Source: Pseudomonas parafulva (lineage in GTDB: Bacteria > Pseudomonadota > Gammaproteobacteria > Pseudomonadales > Pseudomonadaceae). From it: a stretch of 64,000 bases of DNA. Below are positions 30,109 to 39,737 of this stretch, piece after piece. Location of the stretch: positions 4,061,001 to 4,125,000 of the forward strand of contig NZ_CP019952.1 of assembly GCF_002021815.1 (NCBI RefSeq). Reading direction: 5' to 3'. Position 1 is the stretch's first letter; each line of letters opens with the position of its first letter. The notes beneath the pieces were generated by a model. It saw only the letters and a list, made by a program, of their open reading frames with translations, searched no databases and was not told the DNA's origin. The translations under genes and the position numbers were made by a program.

Positions 30109-31557
30109 ATGCCAAGCGAACACCCAGCCGGTAGCCCGGCAGGCTCTTCCGTAGATTTCGAGAAAGTCGGTTCAGACTATTTCCAACAACGTGAACTCAA
30201 GAAAGGCGCCGCCGGCTGGGTGCTTCTGGTCGGCCTGGGCGTTGCCTACGTCATCTCCGGCGACTACGCCGGCTGGAACTTCGGCCTGGCCCAAGGCGGT
30301 TGGGGCGGCATGTTCCTCGCCACCCTGCTGATGGCCACCATGTACCTGTGCATGTGCTTCTCCCTGGCCGAACTGTCGTCGATGATCCCTACTGCCGGCG
30401 GTGGCTACGGGTTCGCCCGCAGCGCCTTCGGGCCCTGGGGCGGGTTCCTGACCGGCACCGCCATCCTGATCGAGTACGCCATCGCGCCGGCGGCCATCGC
30501 CACCTTCATTGGCGCCTATTGCCAATCGTTGTTCGGCATCGGCGGTTGGATGATCTACCTGGCGTTTTACGTGGTGTTCATCGGCATCCACATCTTTGGC
30601 GTGGGCGAGGCGCTCAAGCTGATGTTCATCATCACCGCCATCGCCGCCGTTGCACTGGCCGTGTTCCTGGTGGCCATGGTGCCCCATTTTGATGCAGCCA
30701 ACCTGTTCGACATCGCCGTCACCGATGCCGCAGGGGCCAGCAGCTTCCTGCCGTTCGGCTATGTAGGCGTGTGGGCAGCCATCCCCTATGCGATCTGGTT
30801 CTTCCTGGCGGTTGAGGGCGTGCCATTGGCCGCCGAAGAAACCAAGAACCCCAAGCGCGACCTGCCACGCGGCCTGATTGGCGCGATGCTGGTGCTGGTG
30901 GCGTTCGCCCTGCTGATCCTGATCGTCGGCCCCGGCGGTGCAGGCTCCGAAGCACTCAAGGCCTCCGGTAACCCCCTGGTCGAGGCGCTGGCCAAGGCTT
31001 ACGGCGGTTCCACCTGGATGGGCAGCTTCGTCAACCTGGTGGGCCTGGCAGGCCTGATCGCCAGCTTCTTCTCGATCATCTATGCCTACTCGCGCCAGAT
31101 CTTCGCGCTGTCGCGGGCCGGCTACCTGCCGCGCAAGCTGTCCGAGACCAACAAGAGCAAGGCGCCGGTCATGGCGTTGGTGATTCCGGGCATCATCGGT
31201 TTTGCCCTGTCGCTGACAGGTCAAGGCGACTTGCTCATCCTGGTTGCCGTGTTCGGGGCTACCTTGTCTTATGTACTGATGATGGCGGCGCACATCACCC
31301 TGCGCATCCGTCGCCCGAAAATGGAGCGCCCTTACCGCACCCCAGGCGGCATCTTCACCTCGGGCCTAGCCCTGGTGCTGGCCTGTATCGCCGTGGTCGC
31401 CGGCTTCCTGGTCGACCCACGCGTGGTGATCGGCGCTGCCGTGATCTATGCGGTGCTGATTGGGTACTTTGCGTTCTACAGCCGTCACCACCTGGTAGCG
31501 GGCACGCCAGAAGAGGAATTCGCCGCGATCCAGAAGGCCGAAGAGGCCTTGCACTGA
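30109..31557 (+). CDS. eat: Ethanolamine permease (APC family)
   Basis: 482-residue amino acid-polyamine-organocation transporter with about twelve hydrophobic helices. The N-terminal region VISGDYAGWNFGLAQGGWGG and the segment MIPTAGGGYGFARSAFGPWGG match ethanolamine permeases of the Eat type. It imports ethanolamine for EutBC, whose genes follow 46 bp downstream. The ATG at 30109 (MPSEHPAGSP) is preferred to the longer frame since it lies just behind the A-rich leader. It should be driven by the sigma-54 promoter at 30033. Confidence 0.92.
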   Translation: MPSEHPAGSPAGSSVDFEKVGSDYFQQRELKKGAAGWVLLVGLGVAYVISGDYAGWNFGLAQGGWGGMFLATLLMATMYLCMCFSLAELSSMIPTAGGGYGFARSAFGPWGGFLTGTAILIEYAIAPAAIATFIGAYCQSLFGIGGWMIYLAFYVVFIGIHIFGVGEALKLMFIITAIAAVALAVFLVAMVPHFDAANLFDIAVTDAAGASSFLPFGYVGVWAAIPYAIWFFLAVEGVPLAAEETKNPKRDLPRGLIGAMLVLVAFALLILIVGPGGAGSEALKASGNPLVEALAKAYGGSTWMGSFVNLVGLAGLIASFFSIIYAYSRQIFALSRAGYLPRKLSETNKSKAPVMALVIPGIIGFALSLTGQGDLLILVAVFGATLSYVLMMAAHITLRIRRPKMERPYRTPGGIFTSGLALVLACIAVVAGFLVDPRVVIGAAVIYAVLIGYFAFYSRHHLVAGTPEEEFAAIQKAEEALH

Positions 31558-31603
31558 TCGACGACACTCGCCGCGGGCCACCCCGCGGCCTTGGAGAATC
31601 TGC

Positions 31604-32998
31604 ATGGCAAATTTCGTACACACCGTGGGCAACCTGGTCTATCGCTTCGACAGCCTCAGGGAGGTGATGGCCAAGGCCAGCCCCGCACGCTCCGGCGACT
31701 ACCTCGCCGAGGTCGCGGCTTCAAGCGATGGCGAGCGCGTGGCTGCGCAAATGGCATTGGCCAATATTCCGCTGTCGCATTTTCTGAGCGAAGCACTGAT
31801 CCCCTACGAAAGCGACGAAGTCACCCGCTTGATCATCGATACCCACGATGCACAGGCGTTCGCACCGGTCAGTCACCTGACCGTAGGCGGCTTGCGTGAC
31901 TGGCTGTTGAGCGAGCAGGCCGATGAAGACAGCCTGCGCGCATTGGCGCCGGGGCTGACGCCGGAAATGGCCGCCGCCGTGTCGAAGATCATGCGCATCC
32001 AGGACCTGGTGCTGGTGGCCCAGAAGATCCGTGTCGTTACCCAGTTTCGCGGCACCATGGGCCTGCGCGGGCGCCTGTCGACCCGACTGCAGCCCAACCA
32101 CCCTACCGACGAACCGGCCGGTATCGCGGCGAGTATTCTCGACGGCCTGCTGTATGGCAACGGCGATGCCATGATCGGCATCAACCCAGCCACGGACAGC
32201 ACCGCTTCCATCTGTGCGCTGCTGGAAATGCTCGATGCCATCATCCAGCGCTACGATATTCCGACCCAGTCCTGCGTGCTCACCCATGTCACCACCTCGA
32301 TCGAGGCGATCAACCGGGGCGTGCCCCTGGACTTGGTCTTCCAGTCCATCGCCGGCACCGAGGCGGCCAATGCGGGGTTCGGCATCAACCTGAACGTGTT
32401 GCAGGAGGGGTACGAAGCAGGGCTATCGCTCAAGCGCGGCACCCTGGGGCAGAACCTGATGTATTTCGAAACCGGCCAAGGCAGTGCGCTGTCGGCCAAC
32501 GCTCATCATGGTGTCGACCAACAGACGTGCGAGACCCGCGCCTATGCCGTCGCACGCCACTTCAAGCCGTTCCTGGTCAATACCGTGGTCGGTTTCATTG
32601 GTCCGGAGTACCTGTACAACGGCAAGCAGATCATCCGTGCGGGCCTTGAAGACCACTTCTGCGGCAAGCTGCTGGGCGTGCCAATGGGCTGCGATATCTG
32701 CTACACCAACCATGCCGAAGCCGACCAGGACGACATGGACACGCTGCTGACGCTGCTGGGGGTCGCCGGGATCAACTTCATCATGGGTATCCCCGGCTCG
32801 GACGACATCATGCTCAACTACCAGACCACCTCGTTCCATGACGCCCTGTATGCCCGCCAAACCCTGGGCCTCAAGCCTGGGCCTGAGTTCGAAGCATGGC
32901 TGGCGCGCACCGGCATCTTCACCCAGGCCGACGGCCGGATACGCTTTGGTGACAACCTGCCGCCAGCCTTCCGGCAGGCCCTGGCACAGCTTGCATAG
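31604..32998 (+). CDS. eutB: Ethanolamine ammonia-lyase large subunit
   Basis: 464-residue catalytic subunit of the adenosylcobalamin-dependent lyase that turns ethanolamine into acetaldehyde and ammonia. The barrel-like domain contains FRGTMGLRGRLSTRLQPNHP, GIAASILDGLLYGNGDAMIGINP, and YFETGQGSALSANAHHGVDQ. It lies 12 bp before eutC. No microcompartment shell genes and no EutA reactivase are seen nearby, which agrees with a cytoplasmic pathway ending in free acetaldehyde oxidised by the adjacent dehydrogenase. Confidence 0.97.
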   Translation: MANFVHTVGNLVYRFDSLREVMAKASPARSGDYLAEVAASSDGERVAAQMALANIPLSHFLSEALIPYESDEVTRLIIDTHDAQAFAPVSHLTVGGLRDWLLSEQADEDSLRALAPGLTPEMAAAVSKIMRIQDLVLVAQKIRVVTQFRGTMGLRGRLSTRLQPNHPTDEPAGIAASILDGLLYGNGDAMIGINPATDSTASICALLEMLDAIIQRYDIPTQSCVLTHVTTSIEAINRGVPLDLVFQSIAGTEAANAGFGINLNVLQEGYEAGLSLKRGTLGQNLMYFETGQGSALSANAHHGVDQQTCETRAYAVARHFKPFLVNTVVGFIGPEYLYNGKQIIRAGLEDHFCGKLLGVPMGCDICYTNHAEADQDDMDTLLTLLGVAGINFIMGIPGSDDIMLNYQTTSFHDALYARQTLGLKPGPEFEAWLARTGIFTQADGRIRFGDNLPPAFRQALAQLA

Positions 32999-33010
32999 GA
33001 ATCGCCGATC

Positions 33011-33829
33011 ATGGACAACCGTACCCCCACCCCCGAAAACCCCTGGCTGGCCCTGCGCAACCTGACCCCCGCCCGTATCGCCCTGGGGCGCGTGGGCACC
33101 AGCCTTCCGACCAGTGCGCAACTGGACTTCCAGTTCGCCCATGCCCAGGCTCGGGACGCCGTGCACCTGCCCTTCGACGTGACTGAACTGACGGCACAGC
33201 TCGATCAACGGGGGCGCGATAGCCTGGTGTTACACAGCGCCGCAAGCGACCGTCATCAATACCTGCAGCGGCCCGATCTGGGCCGGCGTCTGAACGAGGA
33301 TTCGGTCGCCACCTTGCGCCAGCATGCCCAGGCCAACCCAGGCGGGGTCGACCTGGCAATCGTGGTGGCCGACGGACTCTCCGCCTTGGCGGTACACCGT
33401 CATACGCTCCCGTTTCTGACCCGCCTTGAGGAGCAGGTCAACGCCGAAGGCTGGACTTGCGCGCCCATAACGTTGGTCCAGCAAGGACGCGTGGCGGTGG
33501 CAGATGAGGTGGGCGAGCTGCTCGGCGCTCGCATGACCGTGATGCTGATCGGTGAGCGGCCAGGGCTCAGTTCGCCGGACAGCCTGGGGCTTTATTTCAC
33601 CTACGCCCCGAGGGTCGGGCTGACCGACGCCTACCGCAACTGCATTTCCAATGTGCGCCTGGAGGGGTTGAGCTATGGCATGGCCGCGCATCGGCTGCTG
33701 TACCTGATGCGGGAAGCCTGTCGGCGCCAGCTGTCAGGCGTGAACCTTAAGGATGAGGCTGAAGTTCACAGCCTGGAAAGTGACGAACTGGCCAGCCAGA
33801 AAGATAACTTTCTTCTGGGCAAGGGCTGA
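33011..33829 (+). CDS. eutC: Ethanolamine ammonia-lyase small subunit
   Basis: 272-residue partner of EutB contributing to the coenzyme B12 site. Conserved blocks are [55 protein letters not shown] text at the centre, [19 protein letters not shown], and [15 protein letters not shown]. The ATG follows the eutB stop by 12 bp. A 295-base gap after it ends the ethanolamine operon. Confidence 0.97.
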   Translation: MDNRTPTPENPWLALRNLTPARIALGRVGTSLPTSAQLDFQFAHAQARDAVHLPFDVTELTAQLDQRGRDSLVLHSAASDRHQYLQRPDLGRRLNEDSVATLRQHAQANPGGVDLAIVVADGLSALAVHRHTLPFLTRLEEQVNAEGWTCAPITLVQQGRVAVADEVGELLGARMTVMLIGERPGLSSPDSLGLYFTYAPRVGLTDAYRNCISNVRLEGLSYGMAAHRLLYLMREACRRQLSGVNLKDEAEVHSLESDELASQKDNFLLGKG

Positions 33830-33897
33830 GCACCTGCGTAGGAGGGTGGTGCTGCACCGGCTGCCCTGCTGCGCGCTACAGGCGGGCCACTGAACAC

Positions 33898-33924
33898 GCT
33901 CGCCGTATCCTCCGTGCGGCGAGC
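33898..33924. terminator. Hairpin in the gap after eutC
   Basis: GCTCGCCG (33898-33905) pairs with CGGCGAGC (33917-33924) around an 11-base loop. No T run follows, so the end of the eut transcript here is a weak inference. The rest of 33830-34124 shows no gene. Confidence 0.35.
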
Positions 33925-34124
33925 ATGGACGATGAACGATGTCCACGACCTCAGTGTCTGTCGGCCGTACTACAACGCAGCTCACGCCTTCCTACTGCCG
34001 TAACCCCTCGCTACAAAGTCTGCGGGCGTGATCCTGACTTCGCCGTATAATGGCCCACTTGTCATGTGTGAAATTTCACTCCTCCAGGTCACCGAGCCTT
34101 CGACCCAGACCACAGGTGCTGTAC

Positions 34125-34772
34125 ATGGATTTCAACCCGCTGGACCTCATCCTCCATCTCGATGCATACCTTGATCTGTTGGTCACCAATTACGGGCCCT
34201 GGATCTATGCCATTTTGTTTGCTGTGATTTTTTGTGAAACCGGGCTGGTGGTGATGCCTTTCCTGCCAGGTGATTCCCTGCTGTTCATCGCCGGTGCAGT
34301 CGCTGCGGGCGGCGGCATGGACCCTGTCCTGCTGGCCGGGTTGCTGATGATCGCCGCCATCCTGGGCGACAGCACCAACTACGTGATCGGGCGAACGGCC
34401 GGCGAGCGCCTGTTCAGCAACCCGAACTCGAAGATCTTCCGCCGCGACCACCTGCAGCGCACCCACGACTTCTACGAGCGTCACGGCGGCAAAACGGTCA
34501 CCATGGCACGTTTTCTGCCCATCCTGCGCACATTCGCGCCGTTCGTGGCCGGTATTGCCCGCATGCACTACCCGCGCTTTCTCGGTTTCAGTATTGCCGG
34601 CACGTTGCTCTGGGTAGGTGGCTTGGTCACGCTGGGGTACTTCTTCGGCAACGTGCCGTTCATCAAGCAGCACCTGTCGCTGATGGTAGTGGGTATCATC
34701 CTGCTGTCGCTGGTCCCGATGATTCTCGGCCTGCTGCGCACCCGCCTGGGTCGCACGGCCAAGGCGCACTGA
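34125..34772 (+). CDS. DedA family membrane protein
   Basis: 215-residue DedA/VTT-domain protein with several membrane helices. The family signature is complete: FCETGLVVMPFLPGDSLLFIAGA (with the conserved Glu), then RYxxR-like ARFLPILRTFAPFVAGIARM with the two arginines known to matter for function. DedA proteins act as lipid flippases (undecaprenyl phosphate or other phospholipids) and support envelope integrity. The ATG at 34125 (MDFNPLDLILHLD) is preferred to the upstream frame. It is 15 bp before the MtfA-like gene and likely cotranscribed. Confidence 0.92.
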   Translation: MDFNPLDLILHLDAYLDLLVTNYGPWIYAILFAVIFCETGLVVMPFLPGDSLLFIAGAVAAGGGMDPVLLAGLLMIAAILGDSTNYVIGRTAGERLFSNPNSKIFRRDHLQRTHDFYERHGGKTVTMARFLPILRTFAPFVAGIARMHYPRFLGFSIAGTLLWVGGLVTLGYFFGNVPFIKQHLSLMVVGIILLSLVPMILGLLRTRLGRTAKAH

Positions 34773-34787
34773 GGCGCCTGATCGGGC

Positions 34788-35603
34788 ATGTGGTCGTTCA
34801 GCGCCTGGCGGCGCAAGCGCACGTTGGCGCGCTTCCCGATCAGCGTCCAGCAATGGCAAGCCGTACGCGAGCGCTTGCCCATACTGGACGGTATCGACGA
34901 CGCCGAGGACCAATGGTTGCGCGAGGCCAGCATCCTGTTCCTGAACGAGAAGCACCTGACGTGCCTGTCAGGCGTCGAGCTCGACGATGAGCAACGCCTG
35001 GTGCTGGCGGCACAAGCTCAGCTGCCGTTACTGCACCTTGGTGACCTGAACTGGTATCAGGGCTTTCACGAAATCATCCTCTACCCCGACGATTTCAAAA
35101 GCCCGCAGCGCCACCGGGACGCCAGCGGCGTGGAGCACGCCTGGGACGGCGAACACAGTGGCGAGGCCTGGCAGCAGGGCCCGATCATCCTGGCCTGCAA
35201 TGGCGTGTTCGGCAGTGGCGGCTGGGAAGCCTACAACCTGGTCATCCATGAGCTGGCGCACAAGCTGGACATGCTCAACGGCGATGCCAATGGCCTGCCT
35301 CCCCTGCACAGCGACATGGCTGTGCAACGCTGGGCGAACGCCATGCAACAGGCCTTCGACGACCTCAACCGGCAACTCGACCTGGATCCGGAAGCCGAAA
35401 CGCCGATTGACCCCTATGCCGCCGAAAACCCCGCCGAGTTCTTCGCCGTGACCAGCGAGTACTTCTTCAGCGCCCCCGACCTGCTGCACCAGGCCTACCC
35501 CGAGGTCTACCAGCAACTGTCGCTGTTCTACCGGCAGAACCCGCTTGCACGCCTGGCCCGGTTGCAACGCGAGCATCCCGACTATCGCCATCCCCCCGTG
35601 TAG
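34788..35603 (+). CDS. MtfA-like zinc-dependent peptidase (M90 family)
   Basis: 271 residues. The zinc-binding motif is HELAHKLD (HExxH), with a third ligand expected in [14 protein letters not shown] about 65 residues later, as in MtfA. The N-terminus is basic ([19 protein letters not shown]). E. coli MtfA binds the repressor Mlc and has weak peptidase activity; in Pseudomonas the partner is unknown. It lies directly behind the DedA gene. Confidence 0.88.
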   Translation: MWSFSAWRRKRTLARFPISVQQWQAVRERLPILDGIDDAEDQWLREASILFLNEKHLTCLSGVELDDEQRLVLAAQAQLPLLHLGDLNWYQGFHEIILYPDDFKSPQRHRDASGVEHAWDGEHSGEAWQQGPIILACNGVFGSGGWEAYNLVIHELAHKLDMLNGDANGLPPLHSDMAVQRWANAMQQAFDDLNRQLDLDPEAETPIDPYAAENPAEFFAVTSEYFFSAPDLLHQAYPEVYQQLSLFYRQNPLARLARLQREHPDYRHPPV

Positions 35604-35695
35604 CGCCCGGTCCATTGGGCCAGACGTGGCATGCCCCGTCGGAATATGCCTATAATCGCCGCCACTTTTTTGGTCAAACACGGGGGCACTGCCCA

Positions 35696-36223
35696 ATGAG
35701 CTACAGCAAGATTCCGGCGGGCAAAGACCTGCCGAACGACATCTACGTCGCCATCGAGATCCCGGCCAACCACGCGCCGATCAAATACGAGATCGACAAG
35801 GACAGCGACACGCTGTTCGTCGACCGTTTCATGGCCACCCCTATGTTCTACCCGGCCAACTACGGCTTTATCCCCAACACCCTGGCTGACGACGGTGATC
35901 CGCTGGACGTGCTGGTGGTTACCCCTTACCCAGTGGCCCCAGGTTCGGTCATCCGCGCCCGTCCGGTAGGTGTCTTGAACATGACCGACGATGGCGGCGG
36001 CGACGCCAAGGTCATCGCAGTGCCCCACGACAAGCTGTCGCAGCTGTACGTGGACGTGAAGGAATACACCGACCTGCCTGCCCTGCTGATCCAGCAGATC
36101 GAGCATTTCTTTGCCAACTACAAAGATCTCGAAAAGGGCAAGTGGGTCAAGATCGAAGGCTGGGACGGCGCCGACGCCGCCCGTGCTGCGATCACCAAAT
36201 CGGTCGAAGCCTACAAAGGCTGA
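35696..36223 (+). CDS. ppa: Inorganic pyrophosphatase
   Basis: 175-residue family I soluble pyrophosphatase, hydrolysing PPi to drive biosynthesis. Signature residues are [40 protein letters not shown] (the metal-binding Asp triplet), and a C-terminal [16 protein letters not shown]. The ATG at 35696 is chosen over the upstream frame. A -10-like TATAAT lies at 35651-35656, 45 bp before it, without an obvious -35. A terminator follows 17 bp after the stop. Confidence 0.97.
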   Translation: MSYSKIPAGKDLPNDIYVAIEIPANHAPIKYEIDKDSDTLFVDRFMATPMFYPANYGFIPNTLADDGDPLDVLVVTPYPVAPGSVIRARPVGVLNMTDDGGGDAKVIAVPHDKLSQLYVDVKEYTDLPALLIQQIEHFFANYKDLEKGKWVKIEGWDGADAARAAITKSVEAYKG

Positions 36224-36240
36224 TCCTGATTGAATGAAAA

Positions 36241-36263
36241 ACCCGCTTCGGCGGGTTTTTTTT
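36241..36263 (+). terminator. Rho-independent terminator after ppa
   Basis: ACCCGC-TTCG-GCGGGT (36241-36256) is a classic tetraloop hairpin preceded by a run of A and followed by a run of T. It may work in both directions. Confidence 0.95.
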
Positions 36264-36407
36264 GGCGCGCGATAGGCTTCACAGCCAATCTCGGCTTAAG
36301 CGTTCTACAACGTCCTACACCCGCGTCTGACTACTCCTACATCTCCCCTTCCGCGCATCAACATCCTGTTCATACCCTTGGTGGCACCGTGCCGCTACAC
36401 TTTCTCC

Positions 36408-37109
36408 ATGAACACATCTGGTGAACGTTTAAGAGCCCTTCTTCAAGAATGCGGCCTGACCCCTGCAAACTTCGCAGCCCAGCGCGGCGTGACGCCTCAG
36501 CACGTCAACAACTGGTTCAATCGCGGGGTCCCGCTGGCTCGCCTGGACGAGCTCGCCGACCTGTTCTGCGTGCACCGTCGCTGGCTGCGCACCGGCGAAG
36601 GCGCCAAACATCCCAATGCCATCCTGCGCACCTGTCCGCCACGCCCGGTGCCGATAGACGCCCCCATTCCGCGTGCAGTTCATCGCGGGCGCGTGGTACA
36701 TGTGCCGTTCCACGAGGTGCGCAATGGCCTGCTGTGCAAGGTGTCAGGGCGTGCCCTGCGCCTGCCTGCCAACGCCCTGCGAATGCTGGGCGTCAAACAC
36801 GACACGTCCATCTGCATGGCCATGCCAGGCGGCAACATGGCCCCTTTGATCCCCGTCGAAGCGACCCTGGCCATCGACATGAGCATGACCCAGATCGTCG
36901 AGGGCGAAACCTATGCCCTGCTGATCAATGGCGCGTTGCGCGTGCATAACCTGACCATGGGCGAGCACGGCACGCTCTACCTGCATAGTCATGACCGGCA
37001 CAACTACGCCGTCGAGCGCTTGACCCCCAGCCAGCGCCAGGCGCAAGGGCTGGAGATCCTGGGGTGGGTCTATCACTGGTCGCATTTTCGCCGGCAACGC
37101 CCCGGTTGA
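36408..37109 (+). CDS. XRE-type regulator with an S24/LexA-like C-terminal domain
   Basis: 233 residues. The N-terminal helix-turn-helix (FAAQRGVTPQHVNNWFNRG) resembles Cro/CI repressors. The C-terminal region follows the LexA/S24 peptidase pattern (MAPLIPVEATLAIDMSM, then EGETYALLINGALRV). The position normally held by the catalytic Ser (D-S-M-x-P) reads GNMAP, and the Lys normally after LRV is His, so self-cleavage is not expected. It is probably a repressor-like protein that uses the fold for dimer contacts. The ATG at 36408 gives a natural start (MNTSGERLRALL). No prophage genes are around it. Confidence 0.85.
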   Translation: MNTSGERLRALLQECGLTPANFAAQRGVTPQHVNNWFNRGVPLARLDELADLFCVHRRWLRTGEGAKHPNAILRTCPPRPVPIDAPIPRAVHRGRVVHVPFHEVRNGLLCKVSGRALRLPANALRMLGVKHDTSICMAMPGGNMAPLIPVEATLAIDMSMTQIVEGETYALLINGALRVHNLTMGEHGTLYLHSHDRHNYAVERLTPSQRQAQGLEILGWVYHWSHFRRQRPG

Positions 37110-37310
37110 AACACCCTGTGCCATTTTTTGCTGGGCATCAGGTGCGTGCCCTTGTATGCTACGCGCACATCAGCCCCGACCGGCGCAAGCCGCAGTCCAG
37201 AGGGCTCGGCGATACCCCATACGGGCATCAGCCATCTCTTTCAGGCCTCTTTTGGCCACACCGTTAAGGCGATTGCGGCTTACCATAAATTAGTCGGAAG
37301 CGTCCCCGAG
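37110..37310 (+). other. Gene-free stretch before a strong terminator, possible small RNA
   Basis: This 200-base stretch has no convincing open frame and no ribosome-binding site. It is followed directly by a strong terminator on the plus strand, although the upstream regulator ended 200 bp earlier. It could be the long 3' end of that mRNA or a separate small RNA; a -10-like TATGCT sits at 37155-37160 without a good -35. Confidence 0.3.
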
Positions 37311-37335
37311 AAGCCGGCCACAAGCCGGCTTTTTA
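37311..37335 (+). terminator. Rho-independent terminator
   Basis: AAGCCGGC (37311-37318) and GCCGGCTT (37324-37331) pair around CACAA, followed by T residues. It closes a transcript on the plus strand, about 200 bp past the XRE gene; the receptor gene on the other strand ends 74 bp further on. Confidence 0.9.
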
Positions 37336-37408
37336 ATGCCTGTCTTTCAGCCAGAACAAAGCGGCGAGACCCTATAGGCGCCGCCGAATTGTCCTTTAGC
37401 ACACGCCT

Positions 37409-39583
37409 TTAGAAATCGTAACGCGCACCCACCAGCACGCTGCGCGACGGGCCGTAGAAGTTGAACGTGGATGTCGAACCCACCCGCGACAGGTAATCGC
37501 GATCGAACAGGTTGTTGACGTTGACGGTGGCAGTCAGTTTGGAGGTCACCGGGTAGGAAAGCATGGCATCCACGGTGGCATAACCTGGCGCATCAATGCG
37601 TACCCCGCCGTTTTCCGAGTGGAAATTGCTCATCGCCGAGACGCCGCCACCGATGGCCAGCCCGGTGAGCGCGCCTTGGCTGATGGTGTATTTGCTCCAC
37701 AGCGACGCCTGGTGGCGCGGCATGATGAAGAACGTGGTTTCGGCATCGCCCTTCACGGTTTCGGTATCCATCCAGGTGTAACCGCCCAGCAGCTCCCAGT
37801 TATCGGTCAGCTTGCCGCTGACTTCCACTTCTGCCCCCTTGACCCGTGTCTTGCCGGCAGCTACCGAGTCCTTGGTCGCGACGCCTTCGCTGTCGTAACG
37901 GGTGGTGGCGCGGTTTTCGTCGGTCAGGCGAAATGCCGACAGGCGCGTATTGAGTGCGCCGCCAAAATAGCTGCTCTTGATACCCACTTCGTACTGCTCG
38001 CCTTCACGTGGCTTGAGTACTCGGCCGTCGCCATCGGTCGCCGACTGCGGCTTGAACACCTGCGAATAGCTGGCATACAGCGCATGGTTTTCGGACAGGT
38101 CGTAGACCGCACCGGTATAGGGTGTGAAATGACCATCGACCTGCTTGCTATCGTCCGCAGTGACACCGGTCTTGAGGGTCGTGGTGTAGAAATCGCCACG
38201 GTACCAACTGAACCGCCCGCCGGCGATCAATGCCAGGCGCTCGACCGGGCGGAAGGTGACCTTGGAATACAAGCCGTATTCCTCTTCCTGCATGCCCGTC
38301 TCGGTCGTGTAGTTCGCAGCGGGTTTGGCGAACTGCTTGGGTGAGTAAGTGTTGACGTTGATGTTGCCCAGCGTCGTGGCCCCGTTCAGGTACTCGGTGT
38401 CGTAGTTCTTGTAATCGCTGCCAACGACGAACTCACTGACCTGGCCAAAGGTTTCGAAGGGCTGGCTGTAGCTGGCATCGACCGCGTAGGTGTCCTGGGT
38501 GAAATCGCGCGCACTGGCGCGTTCGGAGTTTTTGCCCGTCGTGGGGTTTGTGGCCGTGAACGCGTAGAGATAGTTGGTATCGCGGTGCGATCCGCGTGCA
38601 GCGATGCGGCCATAGCCACCGTTGTCGAAACGATGGGTCAGCTCAGCGACCAGGTCGGTGGTCTTGCCGTCGAACGCGTTCCAGTCTGCGCCCAGAAAAC
38701 GGGAATGGCTGAAGTCAGGCACCTTGCCGTCCAACGTTGCCGGGTAACCATTGTGCGGCGTAATGTTCTTGACCTCGTGGATCAGGCCGAACGACAGGGT
38801 AGTGGCCTCGTCCAGGTCGACATCCAGCGCGCCGTAGTAGCTGTTGCTGGTATTGGCGTTGTAATCGACTTCGCCATTAGTGTCGTCGCGCGAGGCGATG
38901 AAGCGCCCACGCACCCGCCCGTTTTCGTCCAGCGGCCCGCTCAGGTCCAGTTCCTGGTGATTGGTATCCCAGGTACCGTAGTAGCCCTCGACATGCCCCT
39001 GAAAGTCGGCCGTGGGCCGCTTGCGCACCATGTTGACGATACCGCCCAGTTCGCTGGTGCTGCTGAACAGCCCGGCCGGGCCACGCATGATCTCGACACG
39101 GTCGAATGCCACAAGCGATGGCACGGTCCCGAAGATGCTCGCCATCGGTGCTGGCAGGCCGTCAATGTTGAATTCGCTGTACTCATAGCCACGGGCGTAG
39201 ATCGATGACCGACCACTGTCGTTGGTCAGGGTACGCAGGCCGGCCGTGTATTTGGCCAGGTCATCGAGGTGAACGAACTGCCGATCCTTGACGTAATCCT
39301 GGGTATAGACGGTGATCGACTGTGGGATGTCCTTCAAGACCGCTGGCGTCTTGGTGCCCACGGTGGCGGCGTCCACGCTGTACCCGCCAGTGGCCTCGGA
39401 GGGCAGCATGTCGTACAGCCGATTGCCCTCGATGGTCAATGCCGGCAGGTCGAGGGGATCGTCAGCGTTCACCACCATGGCTACGTCTTGCGCCAATGCC
39501 GTAAGTGAAAACGGCGCTACCAGCCCCGCCACCAGCCATCCCCGCACGCGTCGCGCGCGCCCTGCCCCACTGAAAACGTTCAT
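37409..39583 (-). CDS. TonB-dependent siderophore receptor
   Basis: 724-residue outer-membrane receptor. A signal peptide (ending SLTALAQ) is followed by a plug domain beginning at about residue 75 (KTPAVLKDIPQSITVYTQDYVKDR, then IYARGYEYSEFNIDGLPA and VEIMRGPAGLFSSTSELGGIVNMV). A 22-strand barrel follows, ending in VGARYDF with a terminal Phe. There is no N-terminal signalling (STN) domain, so it does not signal through a FecR-like partner. The ATG at 39583 (MNVFSGAGRA) is preferred, behind AAAGGG; another in-frame ATG lies six codons upstream. Divergent two-component genes and an esterase suggest uptake of a catecholate-type iron complex, but the ligand is not proven by sequence. Confidence 0.92.
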   Translation of the reverse strand: MNVFSGAGRARRVRGWLVAGLVAPFSLTALAQDVAMVVNADDPLDLPALTIEGNRLYDMLPSEATGGYSVDAATVGTKTPAVLKDIPQSITVYTQDYVKDRQFVHLDDLAKYTAGLRTLTNDSGRSSIYARGYEYSEFNIDGLPAPMASIFGTVPSLVAFDRVEIMRGPAGLFSSTSELGGIVNMVRKRPTADFQGHVEGYYGTWDTNHQELDLSGPLDENGRVRGRFIASRDDTNGEVDYNANTSNSYYGALDVDLDEATTLSFGLIHEVKNITPHNGYPATLDGKVPDFSHSRFLGADWNAFDGKTTDLVAELTHRFDNGGYGRIAARGSHRDTNYLYAFTATNPTTGKNSERASARDFTQDTYAVDASYSQPFETFGQVSEFVVGSDYKNYDTEYLNGATTLGNINVNTYSPKQFAKPAANYTTETGMQEEEYGLYSKVTFRPVERLALIAGGRFSWYRGDFYTTTLKTGVTADDSKQVDGHFTPYTGAVYDLSENHALYASYSQVFKPQSATDGDGRVLKPREGEQYEVGIKSSYFGGALNTRLSAFRLTDENRATTRYDSEGVATKDSVAAGKTRVKGAEVEVSGKLTDNWELLGGYTWMDTETVKGDAETTFFIMPRHQASLWSKYTISQGALTGLAIGGGVSAMSNFHSENGGVRIDAPGYATVDAMLSYPVTSKLTATVNVNNLFDRDYLSRVGSTSTFNFYGPSRSVLVGARYDF

Positions 39584-39602
39584 GCCGCACCCTTTGCCCA
39601 TA

Positions 39603-39617
39603 TGATAGTAATTCGCA
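39603..39617 (-). promoter_or_regulatory. Fur-box-like site before the receptor gene
   Basis: TGATAGTAATTCGCA matches 11 of 14 defined positions of the 7-1-7 Fur consensus TGATAATNATTATCA and lies 20 bp upstream of the receptor start. It overlaps the left arm of the inverted repeat at 39612-39642. Confidence 0.5.
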
Positions 39618-39642
39618 AACGAAACATATTGCTTTTTGCGAA
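39612..39642. repeat. Inverted repeat upstream of the receptor gene, candidate response-regulator site
   Basis: TTCGCAAA (39612-39619) and TTTGCGAA (39635-39642) are exact inverted arms separated by 15 bases, just upstream of the receptor gene. The divergent neighbour encodes an OmpR-type regulator, so a binding site for it is plausible. Confidence 0.45.
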
Positions 39643-39737
39643 CGATACCGGAGCAGGTACAGGGCATGCAGCAGCATTAACCTTCTTAACACATTGGGCC
39701 ATTGCCTAGGGTCGAGTCCGGTGGGATGATTTGCAAC

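Noticed and set aside
33830..34124. Possible degenerate REP element after eutC
   Set aside because: Some GC-rich inverted segments resemble the P. putida REP style but no match to a repeat unit elsewhere in the window was found.
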